DNA of 64,000 nt from Saprospiraceae bacterium (GTDB lineage Bacteria > Bacteroidota > Bacteroidia > Chitinophagales > Saprospiraceae): NCBI GenBank assembly GCA_013214355.1, contig JABSSL010000034.1, positions 1 to 64,000 on the forward strand, given 5' to 3'. A program made the translations under genes and the position numbers. Below the pieces are notes generated by a model, which saw only the letters and a program-made list of their open reading frames with translations, ran no database searches and was not told the origin of the DNA. Each line of letters opens with the position of its first letter. Position 1 is the stretch's first letter. Of this stretch, positions 1-8,398 are shown piece after piece.

Positions 1-1
1 A

Positions 2-202
2 TTTGCCGACATAAATCTCATTCACACAAATATCTGTTTTCGCAAATCAGGAAGCTATTCACAACCAGGATGTCATTCGCCGAAATCTCATTGTTCAATC
101 GATAATGAAGTGTTTTCCAAGAAAGCTACCTGTTCACCTAAATCATGTTCATCAAGCCCAAAATCTGTTCTTCAAATAATTCATCTGTTTACCTAAATCG
201 AG
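2..202. repeat. Cluster of degenerate short direct repeats next to the integrase gene
   Basis: At least six imperfect copies of a 16-18 bp motif lie here, all in one orientation. The clearest are CTGTTCACCTAAATCATG (130-147) and CTGTTTACCTAAATCGAG (185-202). Weaker copies are at 2-19, 34-50, 73-89 and 165-180, all keeping an (A)AAAT(C) core after a TGTT/CATT-like start. Spacing is irregular, about 20 to 57 bp. The cluster sits directly downstream of the integrase stop codon. It could be recombinase arm-type binding sites, part of an attachment region, or a worn tandem repeat. No gene is seen in 1-274. Confidence 0.5.
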
Positions 203-274
203 ATCTTATTCTTGAATGATTAACTCTATCCGATTATGGCTGCCAACTCCTTAATATCTGACTAAATTACAATT

Positions 275-1984
275 TTATTGCGCCTTTTTCCCGCGCCAGT
301 CAGCCATCAAGTCATCGAGTGGACTGACGACTTTGCTGAGCTGCTTGGTGCTGACATGTGTGTAGCGTAAAGTCGTTTCAATATTAGCGTGACCGAGAAG
401 TTCTTGAATGAGGCGAACATCGGTGCCAGACTCTAGCAGGTGGGTGGCAAAACTGTGGCGCAGTGTATGAGTGCTGATGGTCTTCCTTAAGCCAGCCTTT
501 TTACGGGCTTGTTGGACGATGGACTGCAAACTACGGACTGCGTAAGGCTCAGTTGGATTACGGCCTTCAAAAAGCCATTCTTGGGGTTCGTAGGAAGCTA
601 TGTAGGCCGAAAGGATTTGCCAAAGCTCCGGGGACAGCATCACAGTGCGGTCACGATTGCCCTTGCCACGAATGACACGCAAGGTTCCTCTTTCCGGAGA
701 CAAGTCAGAGAGACGCAGACGAGTAACTTCACTAGCACGTAAGCCAGTAGCATAGGTGGTCATCAGCAAGGCTAGATGCTTGGGATTCTTTACCTGACTA
801 AAAAGTTGGCGAACTTCTCCTCTCGACATTACTTCTGGTAGCCGAGTGCGCTTTCTAGGTCTAGCCCAATCAAATTTCATTTTGGGGCGACCCAGCACCT
901 TTTCGTAGTAGTACTTAATCGCATTAATTACTTGATTAATGCTACTATCTGCTACCCCCTTCTTAACCCAAATATCAAAGTAATTGATCAATCCTCCTTT
1001 CCCAATCTGTTGGATTTGCGCTGTTCCCGTATTCTTCAGAAAATGCTTGAAATAGCGGACATAGGTTTTAATGGTATTGTAGCTATAGTACTGACGAAAT
1101 AATGAGTCTGCATATTCCTCCAATATCACTAACTCCTCAGGGCTAAGGCCAGTAAACCATTTCGGGTCAGGTTTTTTGGGTGAAGTGTTAGGAGATAAAC
1201 GTAGTTTTTGATCCTCTATGTCCTTGATCAATTGGTAATTTTCCCTTTTACAGATTAATTCCAAACAAGCCACCGCATTACCAGTAGAAGGTATTAACCA
1301 ACAACGTTCTCCTTTATGGTATCTCCTGCCGGGAACCTGTTTAATCAGCCCAATGGGCTTGCGATCCCAGTCTAAATCTACCATCAAGTAGTTCGAATCG
1401 AGGATGAATTTCCTAATAGAAATCACCCCTTTTGGCTGAAGACTCGCCTGAAGAAGATGACGGATCTTTGATAAGCCATCCTGAAAAGCATCTAAACCAA
1501 ATTTATCAATCAACAAGTCTAGGTTTTCCAAAGTCCCTTTAACAATCCAACATTTATGATCGGGGTGCCAAAAGGCGCGCTGCAAAGTTTTTAGGAACCG
1601 GATCCTTTCAGCATCATATGGCATAAAGATCCTCAACAATCCACTTCTCAAGTCTATCCTTACCGATGGATGGTCACAATGATCCAATTGTCTCTTAATC
1701 GGAGTTTGACTGACAGGTATGGCTGTGTCATGAGCTTCGGGGAGAGACTGCCCAGTACAGCTGTTTGGTTCAGGACAGAACATAAGGTCATAGGATGCAA
1801 AAGTAGATTGCAATGCTTCTCTAGGCGTATCGAAGGGGATATGCCATAGTTTCAGGCTATTGCTCCACTTTCGACCGGGGATTTGGCGTACTAGATCGCT
1901 TATTTCGAAAACGAAAGGAAAAGTTAGAGCCAACCTGGACTCCTCTTTATGCAATATCTGCCGTACTTGAATACGATGTTTCAT
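275..1984 (-). CDS. Tyrosine recombinase/integrase with an N-terminal repeat region
   Basis: This is a site-specific DNA recombinase of the phage integrase/XerCD superfamily, 569 residues. The C-terminal half is canonical: a core-binding helical domain at about 280-365, then a catalytic domain with Arg416 (TGLRASE), Lys441 (GKGNRDR), His506/Arg509 (HTLRHSF), His532 (LLGH) and nucleophile Tyr541. The ending SPLDDL is common in Bacteroidota integrases of this group. The first 270 residues are unusual: three copies of a roughly 50-residue unit (about 18-60, 107-160 and 188-245), each with a hydrophobic strand, a basic stretch such as QIPGRKW or QVPGRRY, and a Trp-containing strand. They resemble the HARP motif of SMARCAL1-type proteins, a link that is inference. 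An integron integrase is unlikely because the extra helix between the K and HxxR motifs is absent. Confidence 0.92.
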   Translation of the reverse strand: MKHRIQVRQILHKEESRLALTFPFVFEISDLVRQIPGRKWSNSLKLWHIPFDTPREALQSTFASYDLMFCPEPNSCTGQSLPEAHDTAIPVSQTPIKRQLDHCDHPSVRIDLRSGLLRIFMPYDAERIRFLKTLQRAFWHPDHKCWIVKGTLENLDLLIDKFGLDAFQDGLSKIRHLLQASLQPKGVISIRKFILDSNYLMVDLDWDRKPIGLIKQVPGRRYHKGERCWLIPSTGNAVACLELICKRENYQLIKDIEDQKLRLSPNTSPKKPDPKWFTGLSPEELVILEEYADSLFRQYYSYNTIKTYVRYFKHFLKNTGTAQIQQIGKGGLINYFDIWVKKGVADSSINQVINAIKYYYEKVLGRPKMKFDWARPRKRTRLPEVMSRGEVRQLFSQVKNPKHLALLMTTYATGLRASEVTRLRLSDLSPERGTLRVIRGKGNRDRTVMLSPELWQILSAYIASYEPQEWLFEGRNPTEPYAVRSLQSIVQQARKKAGLRKTISTHTLRHSFATHLLESGTDVRLIQELLGHANIETTLRYTHVSTKQLSKVVSPLDDLMADWRGKKAQ

Positions 1985-2072
1985 GATAAGAGCCCGTTAA
2001 ACTCTGAATCGAATTAAAATTCCAATAGTAGAGTGAAGAAGATGAAATAGACTAGCTGTCCCATCACAACTG

Positions 2073-2102
2073 CAAACATAACACAAAAAAATGCAATATC
2101 AA
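2073..2102 (-). promoter_or_regulatory. Promoter for the integrase gene
   Basis: On the minus strand the -7 element TATGTTTG (2080-2073) is a full match to the Bacteroidota TAnnTTTG consensus. A TTG -33 element (2102-2100) lies 19 bp upstream. The leader to the ATG at 1984 is about 85 bases. Confidence 0.55.
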
Positions 2103-2110
2103 AACAAATA

Positions 2111-2146
2111 GCTACAAGCACAGTTTGTTCTTCCTGTGCTTGTAGC
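2111..2146 (-). terminator. Terminator-like hairpin after the cytochrome c gene
   Basis: A perfect 13-bp inverted repeat, GCTACAAGCACAG (2111-2123) and CTGTGCTTGTAGC (2134-2146), has a 10-base loop. Read on the minus strand it is followed by a T-rich stretch, as expected of intrinsic termination of the gene ending at 2173. Confidence 0.7.
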
Positions 2147-2172
2147 AACTTCAAGTAGGTATGAAAGACGAC

Positions 2173-4854
2173 CTACTTGCCTTTTTCTTCCTCCAAACCT
2201 TTAGTACCACCATAGTAATGATGCTCTTCGTCTCCACCTGACATGAGGTAGGCAAAAAGATCCGTTATCTCTTGCTCATTTAAGCGGTTCAACAGATTGG
2301 AAGGCATGGGAGAGATGGGAGACAATTCTCGCTTGGTTACCTCCGATTCATCCAGTTCAACCGTATAAGCACTACTGTAAACATTTGGAGCAAGCACTAT
2401 CTTTCCATCCTTTTCAGATAATACTTTCCCAGCTACCTTCTTTCCATCCTTCAGGTGGAATAAGGTAAAGGCATATTGATCAGATATTTCGTCATTTGGG
2501 CTAAAAATAGCCGAAATAATCTCGTTTCGCTTATAACGGGTATGTAGTTGGGTTAAGTCATGGCCAATCACTCCGCCTTCACCTCGCATCCGATGGCAAC
2601 TAGCACATAAGGCAGCTTGGTACACTTGCTTCCCTTTGGCAATATCTCCCTCATACTTTTTAAGTCCTTTCCCTACAATACGGCCAATATCATGCGCATT
2701 GTAGTCATCCCCTGGTCCTACGGGTTGAGGTACGTTAGCCAATTCTTCACCGGGTTGATACACCCCACTCAGCTCTTCGAAGTAAGCCTTTTCCTGCTCT
2801 GGAACCTTGCTGATCGCCGTTTTTCGGATGTTTTCAAAAAAGGGCTTAAAGCTCCGGCCTCCCTTGGCATTCAAACCATCATAAAACCAGTTGAAGTATT
2901 TCTCACGCAACGGCTTACTCCATCCGGCCGTAGCGTGGCTGAGAAGAGTCCCATAATAAAGGGCTTCAGTGGGTGGCATATTCTTTAAAACATCCAGAAT
3001 TAATGGACCATAATCTTCACTTCTAGTAGTAACCTCTTCCGTCAACATCGTGGGATGCGTAATGGTCTTTTCTTTGGTATGCTTTTCCAACAGCGCTATG
3101 GCTTTCCCGGTGGCTGGTACATCCTCTAAATAAATCAATAATTGTCCTAATTCTCTGTCCAAAGCATAATCTCCACTTGGAAATTGATCTGTTAAGCCTT
3201 GAGCAATTTCTCTAGCCTCAGCTCCGGAGAACGGCCCCATCCGCATGCCCACTAATCCATAAGCTCTCAATAAGTCTAGTTGCTGAGCCTTATTTAAGTT
3301 ACTCCAGGACAAAGAATTGAGTTTACTAATGGCAGCCGCTTTATCTCCTTTCTTACCCGATCGGGCCAAAGCAATGACAGCCTGCATAATTCTGTCCGCA
3401 TCCCCTTCCTGGGCTAGCTTTGTTTTCCACTTAGTGCTTGACTGATGCTCAAGGGCTATCCTTGCCGCATACTTAATGAAACGATCCTCATGACTAAGAT
3501 TTTGCCAGATTAGATCGAGGTTTCCACCTTGGGCGTTATTATGGAAGGCCTCTAGTTGCTGTCTCAGCGCTCGTGTTTCCTGGCTCTGGTCGTTAGCAGT
3601 TAATTTTCCTGCGGCTACTCCGTCTTCTCCGGTATAACGCAAGCGATAAAAACGAGAATCCAGCTTTCTTCCACCGGTCGCAAAATACAGGGCTCCATCA
3701 CTTCCTGCGATCGCGTCAGTCAAGGGGAGTGGCGTACCACTGAAGAATTCTTCTTTTTCACCCCGATAGGTACTTCCTGTTGGCTCTAGATTTACGTAAT
3801 AGGTAGTTCCAAAACTCCAATCAAATACGAACATCCCGCTTTTATACTGTGCCGGAAAATCCAAGTCTTTACCCATCACTACCGCCGTCGGAGAGCCTTG
3901 TCCGAGGTTAACCACCGCGGGAAGATTGTCGGTATAATAGGCAGGCCACTTACCGGAGCCGGTTCGCCAGCCAAATTCACTACCACTCGTGACATGACAA
4001 ATACGAATAGGGCGATACCAAGGCATTCCGATATCCCACTCCATATCTGCGTCAAAGGCAAATAACTCCCCTTCTTGGTTGAAGCCCATATCAAAAGGAT
4101 TTCTGAAGCCGGCACTGATCAATTCCCAATTCTCCCCTTCCGGATCCGTTTTCGCTATCCAACCACCTGGTGCTTTAATGTCATTGGCATGACCGCGAGC
4201 ATCCAAATAAGGTGGGAAAAGGTTGTCCTCATCCCAGGTATTGGGGAGTCGGCTATTTTTTGTTAGGACTTCTGGAACCAAGGTGTGGTTTCCAGCAATG
4301 AAATATATTTCTTCTCCGGAAGGGCTAAGCACTAAGCTATGAGGCCCATGCTCTCCATCTCCCTCTAATTTCAGCAAAAGCTTAAGATCATCTAATTCAC
4401 CATCTCCATCCGTATCTTTCAGACGATAAACACCGCTTCCATTTTCTCTGAGCTGCTCTCCGTCATCGTCTTCCCATTTAGCATTCACACTTACGTACAG
4501 ACTATTGAAAGCCCATAGCAGTCCGTGCGCTCGCCCAATCTCTAAATCAACACTGTCTACCATCGTAGAATCTAAAGTCGCTCCGATTTCTGGAATTTGA
4601 AATTGGTACAGGTCACCCCATTGATCACTGGCATAGAACAAACCGTTTTCACCTTCAGCTAGAGCGACCCAAGAGCCGTGGCTACTCCCTTTAGGGTGAT
4701 AAAGCTCTTCTAATTCAAATCCTTCTGGTATATCATAGACGATCTCCTTGTCCTCTTCCTCCGAAGTTGGATCTTCCTCGAGATCTTCCGCCACCTGGGT
4801 ACAGGCGGGTAATAGAAATAGCAAGCTAACAAGTAGCCAAAAAGGGTTTTTCAT
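2173..4854 (-). CDS. Secreted lipoprotein with sugar-dehydrogenase-like propeller, HEAT-like repeats and cytochrome c heme-binding domain
   Basis: The protein of about 893 residues has three parts: a beta-propeller resembling the putative membrane-bound dehydrogenases of Planctomycetes and Bacteroidota; a helical HEAT-like middle; and a C-terminal heme domain with CASCH (CxxCH) about 140 residues from the end. The segment after the heme site (a GEGG..GHDLT motif, then a strand-rich stretch and LFAYL) matches the Pirellula-type heme-binding domain family. The likely role is periplasmic or outer-surface oxidation of a sugar or alcohol with electron transfer to heme; the substrate cannot be read. 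The start is the ATG at 4854, because it gives a clean lipoprotein signal peptide ending LLPAC; the open frame extends nine codons further upstream. Confidence 0.85.
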   Translation of the reverse strand: MKNPFWLLVSLLFLLPACTQVAEDLEEDPTSEEEDKEIVYDIPEGFELEELYHPKGSSHGSWVALAEGENGLFYASDQWGDLYQFQIPEIGATLDSTMVDSVDLEIGRAHGLLWAFNSLYVSVNAKWEDDDGEQLRENGSGVYRLKDTDGDGELDDLKLLLKLEGDGEHGPHSLVLSPSGEEIYFIAGNHTLVPEVLTKNSRLPNTWDEDNLFPPYLDARGHANDIKAPGGWIAKTDPEGENWELISAGFRNPFDMGFNQEGELFAFDADMEWDIGMPWYRPIRICHVTSGSEFGWRTGSGKWPAYYTDNLPAVVNLGQGSPTAVVMGKDLDFPAQYKSGMFVFDWSFGTTYYVNLEPTGSTYRGEKEEFFSGTPLPLTDAIAGSDGALYFATGGRKLDSRFYRLRYTGEDGVAAGKLTANDQSQETRALRQQLEAFHNNAQGGNLDLIWQNLSHEDRFIKYAARIALEHQSSTKWKTKLAQEGDADRIMQAVIALARSGKKGDKAAAISKLNSLSWSNLNKAQQLDLLRAYGLVGMRMGPFSGAEAREIAQGLTDQFPSGDYALDRELGQLLIYLEDVPATGKAIALLEKHTKEKTITHPTMLTEEVTTRSEDYGPLILDVLKNMPPTEALYYGTLLSHATAGWSKPLREKYFNWFYDGLNAKGGRSFKPFFENIRKTAISKVPEQEKAYFEELSGVYQPGEELANVPQPVGPGDDYNAHDIGRIVGKGLKKYEGDIAKGKQVYQAALCASCHRMRGEGGVIGHDLTQLHTRYKRNEIISAIFSPNDEISDQYAFTLFHLKDGKKVAGKVLSEKDGKIVLAPNVYSSAYTVELDESEVTKRELSPISPMPSNLLNRLNEQEITDLFAYLMSGGDEEHHYYGGTKGLEEEKGK

Positions 4855-5021
4855 TTCGTTTAGTTTTGATATTAGCAACACTTCTTCAAGGGATAAGCCT
4901 TGACTACGTCAAGATAAGGAACTTATTGCAACTTGCCGTCCTGTCAATTGCTCCAAAGAACAAGTTCTTGTGCTAGTCCTTCGGTGCTATGAGTTTTGAA
5001 TTAAATGGTAGGGTGCATCAC

Positions 5022-5501
5022 CTAGAGCTCGCGGAGGTTTTCTAACTCCACCCCGTAGTCATACTGTAAGTCTTCGTGCAGCTTTTCGAGTTTCCGCTCA
5101 ATGAAGTCGATCTGTCGATAGTAAAGGTTTTTTAAGACTCGATTGCGGGTAATGGAAGGGCGGAAGGCCTGAAGTTTTTCACAAAAATAGAGTAGCAATT
5201 CAACTTCGGTCTCCTTCTTGGGAGAATAACGAATATACTTCTTCGTGTTGCGTAAAATCTTTCTTATGCTCTTTTTAATGTAGAAAAAACTCCGTGCATT
5301 AATATTGGCAAACTCCTCATCCATCATCGATTTTACGCTATTGACATACCCAATTTCATCAGCAGCTTCAAACAATAGATACGTCAAAAGTTCTTTGTTT
5401 TCCTTCTTAAAGCGAGAAAGACGCAAACAGATCTCTAGAAGCTCCTTGGGAGAGCGCTCTGCTAAGGCTTGCCGTAATTCTTTCACAGAAGCAGTCTTCA
5501 T
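5022..5501 (-). CDS. Conserved hypothetical protein, 159 residues
   Basis: A small soluble protein rich in Lys, Glu and Leu, predicted mostly helical, with no signal peptide or membrane segment. A basic patch (KKSIRKILRNTKKYIRY) lies in the middle. Proteins with this KELLTYLLFEA...KKYIRY pattern appear familiar from many Bacteroidota, but no function is known to me. It lies 45 bases downstream of lptD on the same strand and may share its transcript. The ATG at 5501 is the natural start. Confidence 0.75.
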   Translation of the reverse strand: MKTASVKELRQALAERSPKELLEICLRLSRFKKENKELLTYLLFEAADEIGYVNSVKSMMDEEFANINARSFFYIKKSIRKILRNTKKYIRYSPKKETEVELLLYFCEKLQAFRPSITRNRVLKNLYYRQIDFIERKLEKLHEDLQYDYGVELENLREL

Positions 5502-5546
5502 GGCGGCAAGTTAATCATTTTTTTTTCGGAAGAAAGAGCAGAAGTA

Positions 5547-8333
5547 CTATTGGAAAGCCCTCAACCCATCGGCATTATTTTGATCGTACGGTATTCGGAG
5601 AAAGTCCAGAGAACCAGGTTTTACTTGTATGAAAAAGTTGTAAGTACCCCGAGTAGGGGCCCAGTTCATCCCCATCTGCCAGCAATGAAGGTCGCGACTA
5701 AAACCTAGGGAAGGATAGGTTACTCTTTTGGTCTTAAAATCATAACCAATGCGGCTGATATTGATGTTCCAACGATCGGTCAATTGTATACTTCCACGCA
5801 AATCTACGGAATGGGTGGTAATTTCGAAAGTATCTCTTTGTGGCCCAATTCGCTCCCACTCAAAAGCAATATTATGAGAAACCCTGAAATTATTGAATAG
5901 ACTTAGGAAATCAGTCTCCTCTTCTCGTTCTCGACGTCTCGGTCGCCCAAACTCGTCCTCTTCAGGTCGCAAGTCCGTAACCACCTCTTCTTCCTTACCC
6001 TGGAATAGGGCACGCAGTTTCTGCACCGTAATATTGGTGTTCATCCTGAGATTAGCACGTACAAACTCTACCGGTCTCTTTCTTACACTCCAAACCGTCT
6101 TGTTGATCCGGGTAGACCGGCCAAATTCATCATATTCTCGGGTATATGGATCGAAAGTGGCATTCATAATGATGTTGGTCATCCCCTTAAAAAGTCGAGT
6201 GTTGCCTCGCATACTTACTTGACTCCACTTCAAGCTATCCGCGGCAAAGTTATATTGACCACTAACAATAAAGTTATCGAGAATCTTTACTTTACTTTCT
6301 GTCGAATCCTTCTTCGAAAACACCTTTGCCTCAAAGAGATTATTTAAGGTATAACCAATCGCCATTTGCTGTTCGCTGGCTGGAGGCGTACCATAGACCC
6401 CTCCCTGGAATATAGAGTATCGATCAAATTCTCCCTCTATAAATTCATCTTGGACAAAGTCAAAATACCCCAAGCCCTCACTCAAGTAGTTGGGCGCAAA
6501 GCCGAAGTTCAAAGAAGGCTTAATTACGTGTCGCAAGCCCCGGATTGGCCCTTTTTTGAATCGAACCGTACCGAAAATCTGAGTATTCAAACTGACGCCA
6601 GCAGAGAAAGTTCGGTAAGGCTTGAAGCCATTTACTAAGGTATCCACCACCTCACCTAAGCGCACTACCCGAATCTCCTGCTCTCCTGTACTACTATTGA
6701 AAGTAGTGTCATACTGAATGTCTTCTATGAAATCTCTTCGTAGGGTTTTGAAGTTCCAGACCTCTTGATAGTTCACGGTCGGGTTTAAACTGAAATACTT
6801 GAAAACCTTGAATGAAGTTCCGGTATTCATGGTGTGCTTCGCCCCGATCCTGGCATTGCGGAGCGTTTCTGAGCTAAAGAAAATACTGTCTTTATTCGTC
6901 AAAGTACTCCTGGTTTCCCCCTGGTATCGAAAGGTTATTTCTTCATACCATTTCCGCTTTCCCAGTGGTACTTTCTTGCGGAAGGGATATAAGGTCTGCG
7001 TAACAAATTGAATATTTGGGAAATTGACGGTAATCGTACTATCTCGATTGTTTTGACTGTGCGAGAAAGCCACCGAAAAGGTCAAGGGTTTGTCTTGCCA
7101 ATTTTTGGTAAAACTAAAATTAGAGTTCAACTGGTTTTGAAGAACATTGGCTGCATCATTGAAGACTCGTGATTGATAGTTATTGGTTTGAAAGTTGATC
7201 GAGCCGCCAAAACGATTGGTGGGGTGTGCCGAGGCAGCTTGGTTGTGAGACCAGGTGAGTCGGAAAGAAGTTGGACTCGTGATCGTACCATCGGCTGCTT
7301 CTTGTCTTCGCCTATCATATCCCACAACAAAGTTACCCGAGTACTTATATCGCTTGTTGTAATTGGATTGAGCTCTTACCCCCCAAGTTCCTTTGATATA
7401 AATGTCTCCCGTTAGAGACAGATTAAAGTGATCTCCCAACGGAAAATACCAGCCAATATCACGCAAGCCAAAACCCCAGGCAGGAGAATATTCATAGTCT
7501 CTTGGAAAAAGAAGGCCAGTACGTCGTCCGGATGAGATTGGGAAAAAGCCAAACGGAAGCCACAAAGGCGTCGGTACCCCCATAATCTCCAAATTAGAGG
7601 GGCCCACTACCACCAACTTATTGGGAATAACCTTTTGCCGTTTACTTCGAATCCCAAAATGAGGTTGGGGGTGGGTACAGGTGGTGAAAATCGCATTTTC
7701 ACTATAGATGATATCCTTGCGGATTTCGCTTGTATCTTTAGGGGTTTCCCCGGTAATGAATTTGGACTTTTTACCCAATACAACTAGATCATTATAATCG
7801 GTAGTAACATCGTAAACGACTCCTTTCTTGGTGTCAAAGTTATAGAGCATGCGATCCGCCGTGAAGTTCTGCTCTCCATCCGCAAATACGGGTAGCCCGG
7901 CAGGTCTTCCCGTACTGTCCGGCATGGCCTCTGCGGTAACGATATTTGTATTCCAATCCAGGATGATATGTGCTGCCTCCAATTTTATGCTTTGGTAGGT
8001 CACAATAGCTCCTCCGTACAAATGAATCTTTTTGCTCGCGATATCGTAGATCATAGAGTCCTGAGCGTCATAGTTGACCTCAGCCTCTAGTGAATCTTTA
8101 GAATAAGTTATCCTCGCCAGATTCGGAAGCAAAGTATCTATAGCAACACCAAGAGAGTCATTTGTCAGGTCCAAGGAGTCCAACGGAATCGTATCCTGCG
8201 GTAACAGCGCTATTTTTGGCTGTTCGAATACGTTTTCTGCCGTATCTACGTTCAATGTACGCCGCTCCTGGCCAAAAAGGTGCCAGACCGTAAACATGAC
8301 AAATAAAAATGTATGAAGTACTTTTGTTTTCAA
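5547..8333 (-). CDS. lptD: LPS-assembly outer-membrane protein LptD
   Basis: A 928-residue LptD/OstA homologue of Bacteroidota type. It has a signal peptide (cut after the HLFG region), an N-terminal OstA-like beta-jellyroll at about 85-220 that would take LPS from the periplasmic Lpt bridge, and a long C-terminal beta-barrel with alternating aromatic strands and conserved segments such as PLWLPFGFFP and RRTGLLFPRDYEYSP. It inserts LPS into the outer leaflet of the outer membrane with LptE. It is divergent from the amidase gene, with the intergenic region carrying the amidase promoter. An acidic/basic low-complexity loop rich in Glu and Arg (about residue 800) interrupts the barrel. Length is normal for the phylum. 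Confidence 0.9.
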   Translation of the reverse strand: MKTKVLHTFLFVMFTVWHLFGQERRTLNVDTAENVFEQPKIALLPQDTIPLDSLDLTNDSLGVAIDTLLPNLARITYSKDSLEAEVNYDAQDSMIYDIASKKIHLYGGAIVTYQSIKLEAAHIILDWNTNIVTAEAMPDSTGRPAGLPVFADGEQNFTADRMLYNFDTKKGVVYDVTTDYNDLVVLGKKSKFITGETPKDTSEIRKDIIYSENAIFTTCTHPQPHFGIRSKRQKVIPNKLVVVGPSNLEIMGVPTPLWLPFGFFPISSGRRTGLLFPRDYEYSPAWGFGLRDIGWYFPLGDHFNLSLTGDIYIKGTWGVRAQSNYNKRYKYSGNFVVGYDRRRQEAADGTITSPTSFRLTWSHNQAASAHPTNRFGGSINFQTNNYQSRVFNDAANVLQNQLNSNFSFTKNWQDKPLTFSVAFSHSQNNRDSTITVNFPNIQFVTQTLYPFRKKVPLGKRKWYEEITFRYQGETRSTLTNKDSIFFSSETLRNARIGAKHTMNTGTSFKVFKYFSLNPTVNYQEVWNFKTLRRDFIEDIQYDTTFNSSTGEQEIRVVRLGEVVDTLVNGFKPYRTFSAGVSLNTQIFGTVRFKKGPIRGLRHVIKPSLNFGFAPNYLSEGLGYFDFVQDEFIEGEFDRYSIFQGGVYGTPPASEQQMAIGYTLNNLFEAKVFSKKDSTESKVKILDNFIVSGQYNFAADSLKWSQVSMRGNTRLFKGMTNIIMNATFDPYTREYDEFGRSTRINKTVWSVRKRPVEFVRANLRMNTNITVQKLRALFQGKEEEVVTDLRPEEDEFGRPRRREREEETDFLSLFNNFRVSHNIAFEWERIGPQRDTFEITTHSVDLRGSIQLTDRWNINISRIGYDFKTKRVTYPSLGFSRDLHCWQMGMNWAPTRGTYNFFIQVKPGSLDFLRIPYDQNNADGLRAFQ

Positions 8334-8354
8334 TCGATTAATTACGTTATTTTG
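8324..8354 (+). promoter_or_regulatory. Promoter for the amidase gene
   Basis: TTG (8324-8326), 20 bp, then TTATTTTG (8347-8354), close to the Bacteroidota TTG-N20-TAnnTTTG pattern. The GTG that opens the longest frame (8354) falls on the -7 element, so translation should begin at the ATG at 8399. Confidence 0.5.
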
Positions 8355-8398
8355 TGAAAATTACCGCTAAAAAAAAGCAGGAAACACTACCATATCCT

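Noticed and set aside
2-202. CRISPR array
   Set aside because: Repeats are imperfect, short and unevenly spaced, and no cas genes are near.
275-1984. Integron integrase with attC-like sites at 2-202
   Set aside because: The extra helix specific to IntI is absent between the Lys and HxxR motifs, and the repeats lack attC-type hairpin arms and R boxes.
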